NCBI GenBank assembly: GCA_964558465.1
Contig: CAZLEF010000048.1
Span: 1-51,668 of the forward strand
DNA: 51,668 bases
Reading direction: 5' to 3'
From: JACJYC01 sp964558465
GTDB lineage: Bacteria; Bacteroidota; Bacteroidia; Chitinophagales; Saprospiraceae
Part shown: one piece after another, positions 33,301-40,810 of the stretch
Position numbering within the stretch: the first letter of the stretch is position 1
How the letters are laid out: every line of letters starts with the position of its first letter
Position numbers and translations under genes: made by a program
The notes under the pieces: generated by a model
Seen by the model: the letters and a program-made list of their open reading frames with translations, nothing else
Databases searched by the model: none
Told to the model about the DNA's origin: nothing

Positions 33301-33613
33301 AATAGTCGCCGCCCTGAACAAAAGAGGATGCGTAATAAGTCGCTACACCCGGAACAATGGAATCGGGTTTAACGACGTAAGGAATGGCCTTTTTGACCGG
33401 GATTTCGCAACTGGCCGCAATGGTGGCTGCGCCGATGCCAAAACCCAGGTATTTAAGAAAATCCCGGCGGCTGGCTTCCCATTGACCGCCGTTTTCAGAG
33501 GCCAGTTGTTCGGTAACCGGCAACTGGACAAACTCTTCTTGCTCCATCCTTTGCAGGGCGGGGTCGTTGGTCAACTGTTCCACCCCTGTCCAAAGATTCT
33601 GCTGATCTTTCAT
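30335..33613 (-). CDS. actB: Alternative complex III subunit ActB (Mo-like plus Fe-S)
   Basis: 1092 residues from the ATG giving MKDQQNLWTGVEQL; the frame continues 17 codons upstream without support. A Tat-type signal (SRRDFLKYLGFGIGAATIAAS) ends in a Cys that could be lipidated. Residues about 60-720 resemble a molybdopterin oxidoreductase fold, and the C-terminal part (about 790-1060) is a ferredoxin-like domain with four cysteine clusters: CIGCGACQVAC, CQHCDNAPCENVC, CIGTRYCANNC and CSFCVQRI ... CQTACPTGA. In this family the molybdopterin-type domain carries no cofactor; the iron-sulfur clusters take electrons from quinol to the ActA hemes. The order actA-actB-actC is standard. Confidence 0.95.
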   Translation of the reverse strand: MKDQQNLWTGVEQLTNDPALQRMEQEEFVQLPVTEQLASENGGQWEASRRDFLKYLGFGIGAATIAASCEIPVKKAIPYVVKPDSIVPGVATYYASSFVQGGDYCAILVKTREGRPIKIEGNSFSKVTMGGTSARSQASVLSLYDTNRLDGPYRLQKGALDRPTRGSGPSWLEIDNEIAGKLNEGARIRIVGNTILSPTTRKAIADFSAKFPNTVLVEYDPVSSSAILQANEASFGRRVIPAYHFDNTRMIVSFDADFLGTWISPVEFAAQYARTRRIGNTSKPAMSRHIQIESHMSLTGSNADHRILVKPSEQGAAIVALYNEIAASTGGTRVSGPALNPGATGKIKEIAKELLTQTGTSLVVSGSNNTGEQILINGINSMLGNYGRTLDFGHASVQRQGIDANMQNLIREMNAGQVDAVFFLDGANPAFDIPNTDQFRAGLEKVKLKVSFAGVLNETMALCDYAAPVHHYLESWGDAEPKLGQFSLIQPVISPIFAALGRPGTRQVEESLLRWARSETLNTAAEQPCLEYLKAHWETVLFPQQTAYATFPMFWDSVLHDGVFELPMEAGDMTFNGDVNAAAAKVRKPGSSELEISFFETVNMGAGQYAGNPWLMEMPDPVTRCVWGNYLAVPVKWEGGNAFKTFKNLNRNEIYREADKVEVEANGVKQTCTVVLQFGQMEGTVALALGYGRTLTGQMGKALGHDTGTNVYGWLSADADGNTQYYADVSVSDGVGKDKEFACVQHHHSMGLTAKDNSGQVIVDESTGKPLNVDEKASMTLGSGFQGGLTNRSIIYQGNLDELSEVIAHISEKRHEADKLNINTLYPYEKYKEEFYSQGHHWAMHVDLNACIGCGACQVACIAENNVPVVGKYEVYRHHEMTWLRIDRYYFGDYENPSVVYQPMMCQHCDNAPCENVCPVAATNHSSEGLNQMTYNRCIGTRYCANNCPYKVRRFNWLDYTTADLFSSNEPLVQDEALPFGADNLTRMVLNPDVTVRSRGVIEKCSFCVQRIQEGKLTAKKEGRQLQDNDVKTACQTACPTGAIVFGDRNNSQAEVSKRMENPLNYLVLEEINVESSVYYQAKIVNRKEELA

Positions 33614-33642
33614 TGTATGCTTGGATCGAATTAGCGAATGAA

Positions 33643-35079
33643 TTAATAATGGCACTTCTGGCATTCCAGGCCGCCGATCTCTTCGACGGTTACTTTTGAC
33701 CGTTTGCCCGATTTGATCTCTTCGTGGTAACGCTGAAAGTCTTTGTAGTACTCATTATTGGTGAACTGAACTTCGGTCTGCCGGTGGCAGTTGACGCACC
33801 ACCCCATGCTGAGGGGCGAATACTGGTACATGTCCTTCATGGTCTCCACCGGGCCGTGGCAGGACTGGCACTGCAATTTGCCGACCGTTACGTGCTGGGC
33901 GTGGTTGAAATATACATGATCCGGCAGGTTGTGAATGCGCACCCACTCAATGGGGCCGTATATTTTGTTATCGCCGGTTTCCTCATTGGTCAGGGATTTG
34001 ACAATGGCCGCCCACTGTTCTTCCGCGATGGATTCGGCGTCGAGCGGCCGGGCGATTCCTTTTTCACTTTTCAGATATTCGTCGGAGATCCATTTCATAT
34101 AGATCTGTTTGATCTGTTCCTCGGTCATCTGGTCGTAACCGGCTTCGTATTTGTCGGTGTTCGGGTTGTAACCGATGGAAGCGAAGATCTTGGTCAGTTC
34201 GGCGGTACCGTAAGTGGACCCTACTTCGATGGCCCGGTGGCAGTTCATACAGGTATTGGCAGCGGGAATGATTGAATTTTTGGACCGGCGGGCGCCGTCG
34301 TGGCAGTATTGGCAGTCAATTTTCTGGATGCCGGCATGGGTTTCGTGGGAGAATTTGATGGGTTGTTCCGGCTGGTACCCCTGCTGGCGGCCCAGGTCGA
34401 TGGCGTTGCTGACGGTGGTGTAGCCGCCAAAGACCACGAGGGCAAAGATGATGAAACCGATCACCCACTTGGAGGTCAGCATTTCAAACAGGGTCTTCCG
34501 GCGTTCCGGCGCGTTGCCTTCGCGCACCTGGATCATATAATTCAGGTTGGCGACGATGCGCGCCAACACAACAGCCAGGAGACCAAGAATAAGTGCAAGG
34601 AGGATAAAAAGCCCTCTGTTATCCGGTTTCTCCTCAGTAACCGTTACTGTACCCGTCTGATCGCCGGCGGTTTTTGGCGGATAAGAGCCATCATAGACGC
34701 CCTGGACATAAGCGAGGATATTGGCGATTTCTCCGTCAGTAAGACTGAGGAAGCTGTTCATCTGGACCGGCTTGTACTGGTCCCACAGTTCAACCGCCCT
34801 TGGGTGGCCTTCACCGATCAGCGCCTGGGAATTCCGGATCCATTTGTTGAGGTCTTCTGCCGGGTAATCGGCCCACCGTTCCTCGACACCGCCAAGGGCC
34901 GGGCCGATGGAAGGCGTTTTCATGTCCGTTGCATGGCACTGGCCGCAATTTTGAATGAAAAGGGTTTTGCCCGCGGCCGGGTCGCCGGCTGGTGCGGCAT
35001 CCTGGGCTTTAAGTGTAAATGCAAACGCCACGAGGGCGGGTAACACAAGTACGCGGCTAATCAGCGGCTTATATATCAT
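33643..35079 (-). CDS. actA: Alternative complex III subunit ActA, six-heme cytochrome c
   Basis: 478 residues with six CxxCH motifs. After a signal peptide (to about LKAQD) comes a class I cytochrome c domain (about 30-140) with CGQCH and the likely axial Met in VQMNSFLSLTDGEIANILAYV. Two membrane segments follow (about 155-178 and 203-222). The C-terminal part carries the five-heme ActA module: CQYCH, CMNCH, CQSCH, CVNCH and CQKCHY at the very end. The multiheme part relays electrons from ActB toward the oxidase. The extra N-terminal domain makes the protein longer than a bare pentaheme ActA. It is the first gene of the respiratory unit, downstream of a good promoter. Confidence 0.94.
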   Translation of the reverse strand: MIYKPLISRVLVLPALVAFAFTLKAQDAAPAGDPAAGKTLFIQNCGQCHATDMKTPSIGPALGGVEERWADYPAEDLNKWIRNSQALIGEGHPRAVELWDQYKPVQMNSFLSLTDGEIANILAYVQGVYDGSYPPKTAGDQTGTVTVTEEKPDNRGLFILLALILGLLAVVLARIVANLNYMIQVREGNAPERRKTLFEMLTSKWVIGFIIFALVVFGGYTTVSNAIDLGRQQGYQPEQPIKFSHETHAGIQKIDCQYCHDGARRSKNSIIPAANTCMNCHRAIEVGSTYGTAELTKIFASIGYNPNTDKYEAGYDQMTEEQIKQIYMKWISDEYLKSEKGIARPLDAESIAEEQWAAIVKSLTNEETGDNKIYGPIEWVRIHNLPDHVYFNHAQHVTVGKLQCQSCHGPVETMKDMYQYSPLSMGWCVNCHRQTEVQFTNNEYYKDFQRYHEEIKSGKRSKVTVEEIGGLECQKCHY

Positions 35080-35128
35080 GTTACAAATCTGTTTTTAAAA
35101 AGAATTACCGGCCTCTGCCGAATCGGCG

Positions 35129-35163
35129 CAAAGATAAAATTCATTGCAGTTTTTTGACAAAAA
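35129..35163 (-). promoter_or_regulatory. Promoter of the act-cta respiratory unit
   Basis: Read on the minus strand: TTTTTG at 35163-35158, a 21-bp spacer, then TATCTTTG at 35136-35129, an exact match to TAnnTTTG. Transcription should start near 35122, leaving a leader of about 40 nt before actA. Confidence 0.6.
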
Positions 35164-35180
35164 TTATTTGGCGAGTTTAC

Positions 35181-35203
35181 TTATTTAGATACCGTCTAAA
35201 TAA
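35181..35203. promoter_or_regulatory. Candidate operator palindrome upstream of act promoter
   Basis: TTATTTAGA at 35181-35189 and TCTAAATAA at 35195-35203 form a perfect 9-bp inverted repeat with a 5-bp spacer, ending about 18 bp upstream of the -33 element. Size and position fit a dimeric regulator site. The regulator is not identifiable. The rest of the gap to 35437 is AT-rich with no gene seen. Confidence 0.4.
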
Positions 35204-35437
35204 TAACCGACATACCGGGTGCGTTATGATAGGTTTTTCTTTTGAAAAATTGAATATTCCATGATTTACCGCTCTGGAACCGGTAAAATCAGATTTTTTA
35301 TTTCCCTTTAAGCCAAAGAAAAAAAATTTTATTCCGAATATCCTGTTTTCACCTGGCCGCCCGCGTCGGAAAGGCGCCTATGAAATATTTTAAAGCGCTG
35401 AAGATCATTATTTTATAGAAACCGGGGCCGGTAAACT

Positions 35438-35476
35438 AAAAAAAGCCACCCCGGCGATTGGCATCCGGAATGGCTT
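35438..35476 (-). terminator. Intrinsic terminator of export cassette
   Basis: On the minus strand AAGCCATTCCGG (35476-35465) pairs with CCGGGGTGGCTT (35454-35443): 12 bp including two G-T pairs, 10-nt loop, followed by seven T (35444-35438). It lies 26 bp after the stop of the adaptor gene. Confidence 0.65.
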
Positions 35477-35501
35477 CGTTCAGTTGGATAAAGGCAAGGA
35501 A

Positions 35502-36926
35502 TTAATCCTTGTCCTTTCCTCCATAAAATTTATCTTCGGTTGATTTCTCTACTTTTGTACCCCTTTCCAGCTTTCGTGAAATAGCGGTATAGGGCCCTGT
35601 GACGACCTCCGCCCCTTCGTCCAGTCCGCTGGTAATGACGATATAGGTGTCATCCTGGATACCCGTTTTCACTTCCACCATATTGACCGTATCCGCCGCT
35701 GTAACGACAAATACGACTTCCATGAGGTCTTCCATCTTTTTCTCCTCTTCCTCCTCCGAGCCTTCGTCTCCTTCTTTCAAGGCAACCGGCCGCACCTTTT
35801 TATCCGGGTTCTTTTCCCGGGTGGTAACAGCCTGGATGGGCACGCTGACCACATTTTCAGCCTTTTCCGTTTTAATATCCACCGAAGCGGACATACCCGG
35901 CCGGAAGGGATAACGTTTTTTTGCGGACACCAGATCGGTGTAGGAAGCCGGATCGATCCGGATCCTGACCTCAAAGTTGGTCACCTGGTCGGTGGTCAGG
36001 GAAGCCGTGGCGCCGGTACTGGTCGCCGAGTGGGCGATCTGCGTAACATGGCCTTTAAACTTACGGCCCACGTAGGCGTCCACTTCGATCTCTGCTTCGT
36101 CGCCGAGGGCAACCCGCGGAATATCATTTTCGCTGACATCCACCCTGACTTCCATCATATTCAGGTTGGCCAGGCGCATCATTTCTGTACCGGCCATTTG
36201 AATGGTACCGACCACCCTTTCACCCTGTTCGATATTCAGTTGGGAAATGATCCCGGCGTTGGGCGCATAAATGGTCGTCCGTTTGAGGCTGGTTTTTAAT
36301 TCTTTCAGGCCGGCTTCGGAGCTTTCAATTGAAAATTTGGCGCTTTTTGCACTTTCCTCTGCCGAACGGATATTGGCCTGGGCGGCAGCGAGGTTGGCTT
36401 CGAGGGCCTTGAGGTTGGACAGGGAGGTTTCAAAATCGGCTTCGGAGATCACGCCGTCTTTTTTCAGTTGTTCGTTCCGCTTGTGGATATCCCGGGCGTT
36501 GATCAGTTGGGCTTCGGTTTGTTTGGCCTGGGCTTTGACCGCTTCGATATTGGACAGGGAATTGGCGTAACTGGCCTTGGCGGCGTTCACGCTTGCCACC
36601 CCCCGTTCCACCTGCGATTCGTAGGCGTCCGGATCGATCCTGGCGAGCAATTGACCGGTCACAACGGAATCGCCCTCCTCAACAAACAATTCAACCACCT
36701 CGCCGGATACGTCCGAACTGATTTTAACTTCCACTTCCGGAAATACCTTCCCGCTGGCGGATACCGTTTCCTGAATCGTTCGGCGCTCGGATTTTTCAAC
36801 GATAACCTTTTCTCCTTTGGGCTTGTTTTTGTTGCTGACCACTGCGGCAACAATCAGCACTAAAACCAGGCCGACCAGCGCCCAAATCCACCAGTTGCTT
36901 TTTTTCTTTTTTGTCAAGGTAGCCAT
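35502..36926 (-). CDS. HlyD/MacA-type periplasmic adaptor protein
   Basis: 474 residues from the ATG giving MATLTKKKKSNWWIW; the frame runs 22 codons further upstream without support. One membrane anchor (about 12-29) is followed by a biotinyl-lipoyl half (SASGKVFPEVEVKISSDVSG), a long alpha-helical hairpin (about 100-210; Ala/Glu/Lys-rich coiled coil), the second lipoyl half (TTIYAPNAGIISQLNIEQGE) and beta-barrel strands (ANLNMMEVRVDVSENDIPRV in part). A highly acidic stretch (EGDEGSEEEEEKKMED) interrupts the C-terminal membrane-proximal domain. It should bridge an inner-membrane transporter to the TolC-family protein, whose gene ends 65 bp upstream. No MacB or RND pump gene is adjacent; the nearest pump is the C39 ABC exporter. 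Confidence 0.87.
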   Translation of the reverse strand: MATLTKKKKSNWWIWALVGLVLVLIVAAVVSNKNKPKGEKVIVEKSERRTIQETVSASGKVFPEVEVKISSDVSGEVVELFVEEGDSVVTGQLLARIDPDAYESQVERGVASVNAAKASYANSLSNIEAVKAQAKQTEAQLINARDIHKRNEQLKKDGVISEADFETSLSNLKALEANLAAAQANIRSAEESAKSAKFSIESSEAGLKELKTSLKRTTIYAPNAGIISQLNIEQGERVVGTIQMAGTEMMRLANLNMMEVRVDVSENDIPRVALGDEAEIEVDAYVGRKFKGHVTQIAHSATSTGATASLTTDQVTNFEVRIRIDPASYTDLVSAKKRYPFRPGMSASVDIKTEKAENVVSVPIQAVTTREKNPDKKVRPVALKEGDEGSEEEEEKKMEDLMEVVFVVTAADTVNMVEVKTGIQDDTYIVITSGLDEGAEVVTGPYTAISRKLERGTKVEKSTEDKFYGGKDKD

Positions 36927-36991
36927 TGATGATGATTGAATTAAATAAAATATTTGTGTTCCCATCCTCGGGGAAGGGCATGTAAAAATCA

Positions 36992-38431
36992 CTAAAGCCG
37001 GATCTCCTTACCCAGGTAAAAATCGACTATTTTGGAATTGAAGATCAGTTGGAATTTCGATTGGATCAGGGTAACCTTTGCCAGTTCGAGCGCATTTCCG
37101 GCAGCCGTGTATTCCAGCGTATTGATCACCCCCAGGTCAAACCTGCGCTGGGCATTGTCAAAAGCGCCCTGCGCGGCTTCCACCGAGCGAAGGGAAGCTT
37201 CGTACGACTGTTTCGCAGCGCGGGCATTGGCGATGGCCAGTTGCACATCCGCTTTGAGGTTTTGCCGCAATTGCTGGTTGGTGACCTCGGTATTCAGGGC
37301 GGTCAGCCTGGCTCTTTCCATATTCAATTTATTCCGGTGGTTGGAATAGATCGGTACAGATAGGTTGATGCCGACGCTTTGCCCGAAGTTTTCGTTGATC
37401 TGATCGCCGAAGGTTTTGATGGGGTAACCCGCCACCCGGACATTGTAAAAGCTCAGGTTGGCATCCTGCCCGTTGATCACGACGGGCTCGGGGTTGGATA
37501 ACACCACCTCCGGGTCGATCGGATTGGCAAAATCCCTTGCCTGGTTCGAATAGTTGGTGCTCACCGATCCGCCAATCGAGAGGGTGGGCAAGGCATTGGC
37601 TTTGGCAATGTTTTCCCCGATATGAGCGCTTTGCACCCTCAGGTCGGAAGCCTTGATCTCGGGCTGGGTCTGCAGGGCGGTCTGGTAAACCTCTTCCAGT
37701 TTATACAATTCAGGGTTGAGGTCATCCGGAACGGTCAGGTCGGGTTTTTCGATCTCCATTTCCTGATTGGGGTCCAGGAGCATCAGTTGTTTCAGGGTCA
37801 GGTAATTGATGTTGACCTGGTTCTGGGCCTCGACGATGGACTGTTCGTCGCGGGCGATCTGGGCCAGGAAGTCAAGCCGGTCGTTGGATGGAATGGAGCC
37901 GGCCTGGATCAGTTTATCGGTTTGCGCCAATTGGCGGCGGGATTGTTCGAGGCGTTTTTGTGCGTTTTCGAGTTGCTCCTCGGCCAGCAGGATGCCGAGG
38001 TAGGCCGTTGCCACGCGCAATCCGAGGTCGTTGGCCGAAGCCTGGCCGTCGAGTTTGGACGCTTCCAGGTCCACCCTGCTTTGTTTGATGGAATTGTTCA
38101 CCGAATTGCCGGCGTAGATCAACAAGCCGGTGCTGATGGATAACCCGCCGGAACCGAAGCTCTGTTCGATGAAAGAGTTGGTGGTCGGGTCAATGGTCCG
38201 GCCGAACTGGTAACCATACCGGGCCGAACCGTTCAGATCCGGCAACCTTTGCATCCGGCTCTGTTTTTCGGTCGCCTGGGCAAGCGCGACATTGTATTCA
38301 GCCTGCTTAAGCAGTAGGCTATTGGTGCGCGCATACTCGACACACCTCAAAAGGGACCAATCGGAAGACTGGGTGTATCCGGCGGCGCAAATCGCAAATA
38401 AGCCAATCAGGAGAAAAAATTGCCTTGACAT
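36992..38431 (-). CDS. TolC-family outer-membrane efflux protein
   Basis: 479 residues. A signal peptide (to about CAAGYTQ) is followed by two TolC repeats with the usual Ala/Gln/Glu-rich helices: WSLLRCVEYARTNSLLLKQA, LGLRVATAYLGILLAEEQLE, LEEVYQTALQTQPEIKASDL and, in the second half, LKADVQLAIANARAAKQSYE, RRFDLGVINTLEYTAAGNAL and FNSKIVDFYLGKEIRL. It forms the outer-membrane channel and periplasmic tunnel of a tripartite exporter. The adaptor gene follows on the same strand. A 167-bp gap, which holds a 7-bp CGACCCG/CGGGTCG hairpin, separates it from the C39 ABC exporter gene upstream. Confidence 0.9.
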   Translation of the reverse strand: MSRQFFLLIGLFAICAAGYTQSSDWSLLRCVEYARTNSLLLKQAEYNVALAQATEKQSRMQRLPDLNGSARYGYQFGRTIDPTTNSFIEQSFGSGGLSISTGLLIYAGNSVNNSIKQSRVDLEASKLDGQASANDLGLRVATAYLGILLAEEQLENAQKRLEQSRRQLAQTDKLIQAGSIPSNDRLDFLAQIARDEQSIVEAQNQVNINYLTLKQLMLLDPNQEMEIEKPDLTVPDDLNPELYKLEEVYQTALQTQPEIKASDLRVQSAHIGENIAKANALPTLSIGGSVSTNYSNQARDFANPIDPEVVLSNPEPVVINGQDANLSFYNVRVAGYPIKTFGDQINENFGQSVGINLSVPIYSNHRNKLNMERARLTALNTEVTNQQLRQNLKADVQLAIANARAAKQSYEASLRSVEAAQGAFDNAQRRFDLGVINTLEYTAAGNALELAKVTLIQSKFQLIFNSKIVDFYLGKEIRL

Positions 38432-38598
38432 AATTTAAGGGTGTTTTACCAGGGAGCGACCCGAAAGACAAGCTGCCGGGTCGGCCCGGAAGAAGTAAAA
38501 GCTGAATACCACAAATCCGGGATCAAGATTAAGAAAGTATCGCCGGAGAGCGGAAATTTTTATATCAAATTAACAATTGAATGGATCAAATTGGTTTT

Positions 38599-40791
38599 TT
38601 AGTCGCCGAGTTCGAGTTGGTTTTTCACCAACCGGAAATACGCGCCCCTGGCGGCAACCAGATCCGGATGGGCGCCTTGTTCGATCAAACGCCCGTTTTC
38701 CAGGACCACGATCCGGTCGGCGTTTTTAACGGTACTCAGACGGTGCGCCACCACCACTACGGTTCTGCCCGCAAAAAAACGACCAAGATTTTGCAAGATG
38801 ATCTTTTCATTATCGGCGTCGAGGGCGTTGGTGGCCTCGTCAAAAAACAGGTAGGGCGGGTCTTTGTAGACTGCCCTTGCGATGAGCAGGCGCTGGCGTT
38901 GCCCCTGACTGAGGCCGTTCCCCCGGGCGCCGACCTTTGTATTATAGCCCAGGGGCAGGGATTCGATAAATTCCTGGATATGGGCGGCGCGGACCGATCT
39001 GAACAATTTTCCTTTATCCACCTGGTCGTCGCTCTCCGCTATATTGTTCGCAATGGTATCTGAAAAGACAAAACCATCCTGCAGGACCGCTCCACATTGC
39101 CGGCGCCAAAGGTCCGGGTCGATATTGATCATTTGGATCCCCCCGACTTTGATCCTTCCGGCGGTTGGCTGATAAAACCCCAACAACAGCTTCAACAAGG
39201 TAGTCTTACCGCTGCCGCTCGCTCCCACAATAGCGGTAACCTTGCCGTAAGGAATTTCCAGACTGATATCCTGAAGGGCAAAATTGGCAAGAGGGTTGTA
39301 TTTAAAAGAAAGGTTCTCGAGGGTAAATCCTGCTTTCTCCGGCAGGATATTCAGCGCCTGGTCCGGGTTTCGCTCTTCTTCTTGTTGGTGAATTTCGCTG
39401 AGCCGTTCGAGGCTGATCCTTGCATCCTGCCATGCGCGTGCAAAAGCGGCAAATTGCTGCAGCGGCCCATTCAACTGGCCCGATATGAACTGGATGGCAA
39501 GCATAGCGCCCAGGGTCATTTCATGCTGGATGACGGCGCTTGCCGAGATGAACAGGATGGCTACGTCCTTTAACTGGTTGATGAAGGCCGCCCCGACATC
39601 CTGCCGCTGGCTCAGGGTCAGAGCCTTGACGTTGGTTTTGAACAGCCTTCCCTGGATATGCATCCATTGCCACCGCCTTTTGTTCTCACTGCGCTGCAAT
39701 TTGATCTCGCTCATGCCCTGGATCAATTCGATCAGGGCGCTTTGATTGTCGGACAACTCTTTGAAACGCCGGTGGTCAATGGCAGCCCTGTATTTCATAA
39801 AAACCATTATCCAGGCAATATAGATAACAGAAGCACCCAGGAAAACCCAAAAGATCAGCGGATGGAAGGTCAACAGAACCAGGCCGAAGATCAAAAACTG
39901 GAAAGAGGAGAACAGGGCATTCAGGGTGGAAGCCGTCAGAAAAAGTTCGATTCGTTTGTGGTCGCCGATGCGCTGGAGAAGGTCGCCGGTCAGTTTGGTG
40001 TCAAAAAAAGCGATCGGCAACCGCATCAGCCTGGTCAAAAAATCCGAAAGGAGGTTGATATTTACCCTGGCGCCGATGTGCAGCAAGATCCAGCTCTGGA
40101 CAATATTGACCGTTATTTGCCCGGCGACCAGCGCCAGGTAGCCGAACAAAACCATGCGAATAAAATCAAAATCTGCGTTCTCGATGCCGGTATCGACCAC
40201 CGCCCTGGTGAGAAAGGGAAAGATCAACTGAAAAAGCCCGCCCAGGATGATGGCCAGCGCCAGTTGACCGATCAGGCGGCGGAAAGGCTTCAGGTAACCG
40301 AGCAGGTAAACAAAACCCGACTTTTCAGCCGGTTCGGGTTCCTGTTCAAAAAAGGCAGGGCCCGGTTCCAGCAGGAGGGCAATACCTGCCTGGTCATTCT
40401 GCCGCCAGCCTTTCAAAAATTCACGATGGTCCATTTTGACCTTGCCGGCAGCGGGATCAGCGATCCAGGCGTTTTTTTTATCCAATTTATACAAGACAAC
40501 AAAATGGTTCTGTTCCCAGTGGCAGATACACGGCAGCGGGGCTTTAAAGAGATCCGGCGAGGATTCATCCCCGGCCAGAAAGGGAGTCTGAACGGGTAAG
40601 GTCCGCAGTCCGATCCGCCCGGCGCCTTCAACAATGCCTCGCATGGAAACCCCCTCCCGGTCGATATAACACATTTCCCGCAAAGCCTGGAGGGTATAAT
40701 TTCTGCCGTAAAAGGCCGCGACCATCTGCAGACATGCGGGGCCGCAATCCATGCCGTCCAGTTGGCGGAAAAAAGGGAAACGATTCGCCAT
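38599..40791 (-). CDS. C39 peptidase-domain ABC exporter
   Basis: 730 residues in three parts. The N-terminal C39 peptidase (1-150) has the full active site: Gln10 (oxyanion), Cys16 in MDCGPAC, His96 in WEQNHFVVLY and Asp112 in IADPAAGK. A six-helix membrane domain (about 165-440) follows, then the ATPase: Walker A GASGSGKTT, signature LSQGQRQRL, Walker B YLFFDEATNALD and the switch AHRLS. Such transporters cut double-glycine-type leaders from peptides or proteins and export them. No precursor with such a leader was recognised here. It starts 19 bp after the retropepsin gene, and the downstream TolC and adaptor genes complete a type I-like export set. Confidence 0.92.
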   Translation of the reverse strand: MANRFPFFRQLDGMDCGPACLQMVAAFYGRNYTLQALREMCYIDREGVSMRGIVEGAGRIGLRTLPVQTPFLAGDESSPDLFKAPLPCICHWEQNHFVVLYKLDKKNAWIADPAAGKVKMDHREFLKGWRQNDQAGIALLLEPGPAFFEQEPEPAEKSGFVYLLGYLKPFRRLIGQLALAIILGGLFQLIFPFLTRAVVDTGIENADFDFIRMVLFGYLALVAGQITVNIVQSWILLHIGARVNINLLSDFLTRLMRLPIAFFDTKLTGDLLQRIGDHKRIELFLTASTLNALFSSFQFLIFGLVLLTFHPLIFWVFLGASVIYIAWIMVFMKYRAAIDHRRFKELSDNQSALIELIQGMSEIKLQRSENKRRWQWMHIQGRLFKTNVKALTLSQRQDVGAAFINQLKDVAILFISASAVIQHEMTLGAMLAIQFISGQLNGPLQQFAAFARAWQDARISLERLSEIHQQEEERNPDQALNILPEKAGFTLENLSFKYNPLANFALQDISLEIPYGKVTAIVGASGSGKTTLLKLLLGFYQPTAGRIKVGGIQMINIDPDLWRRQCGAVLQDGFVFSDTIANNIAESDDQVDKGKLFRSVRAAHIQEFIESLPLGYNTKVGARGNGLSQGQRQRLLIARAVYKDPPYLFFDEATNALDADNEKIILQNLGRFFAGRTVVVVAHRLSTVKNADRIVVLENGRLIEQGAHPDLVAARGAYFRLVKNQLELGD

Positions 40792-40810
40792 GCACTAAAG
40801 AAAATTAATT

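Noticed and set aside
31934..33634. 566-codon plus-strand frame opposite actB
   Set aside because: Antisense shadow; the minus strand encodes a complete ActB with four cysteine clusters.
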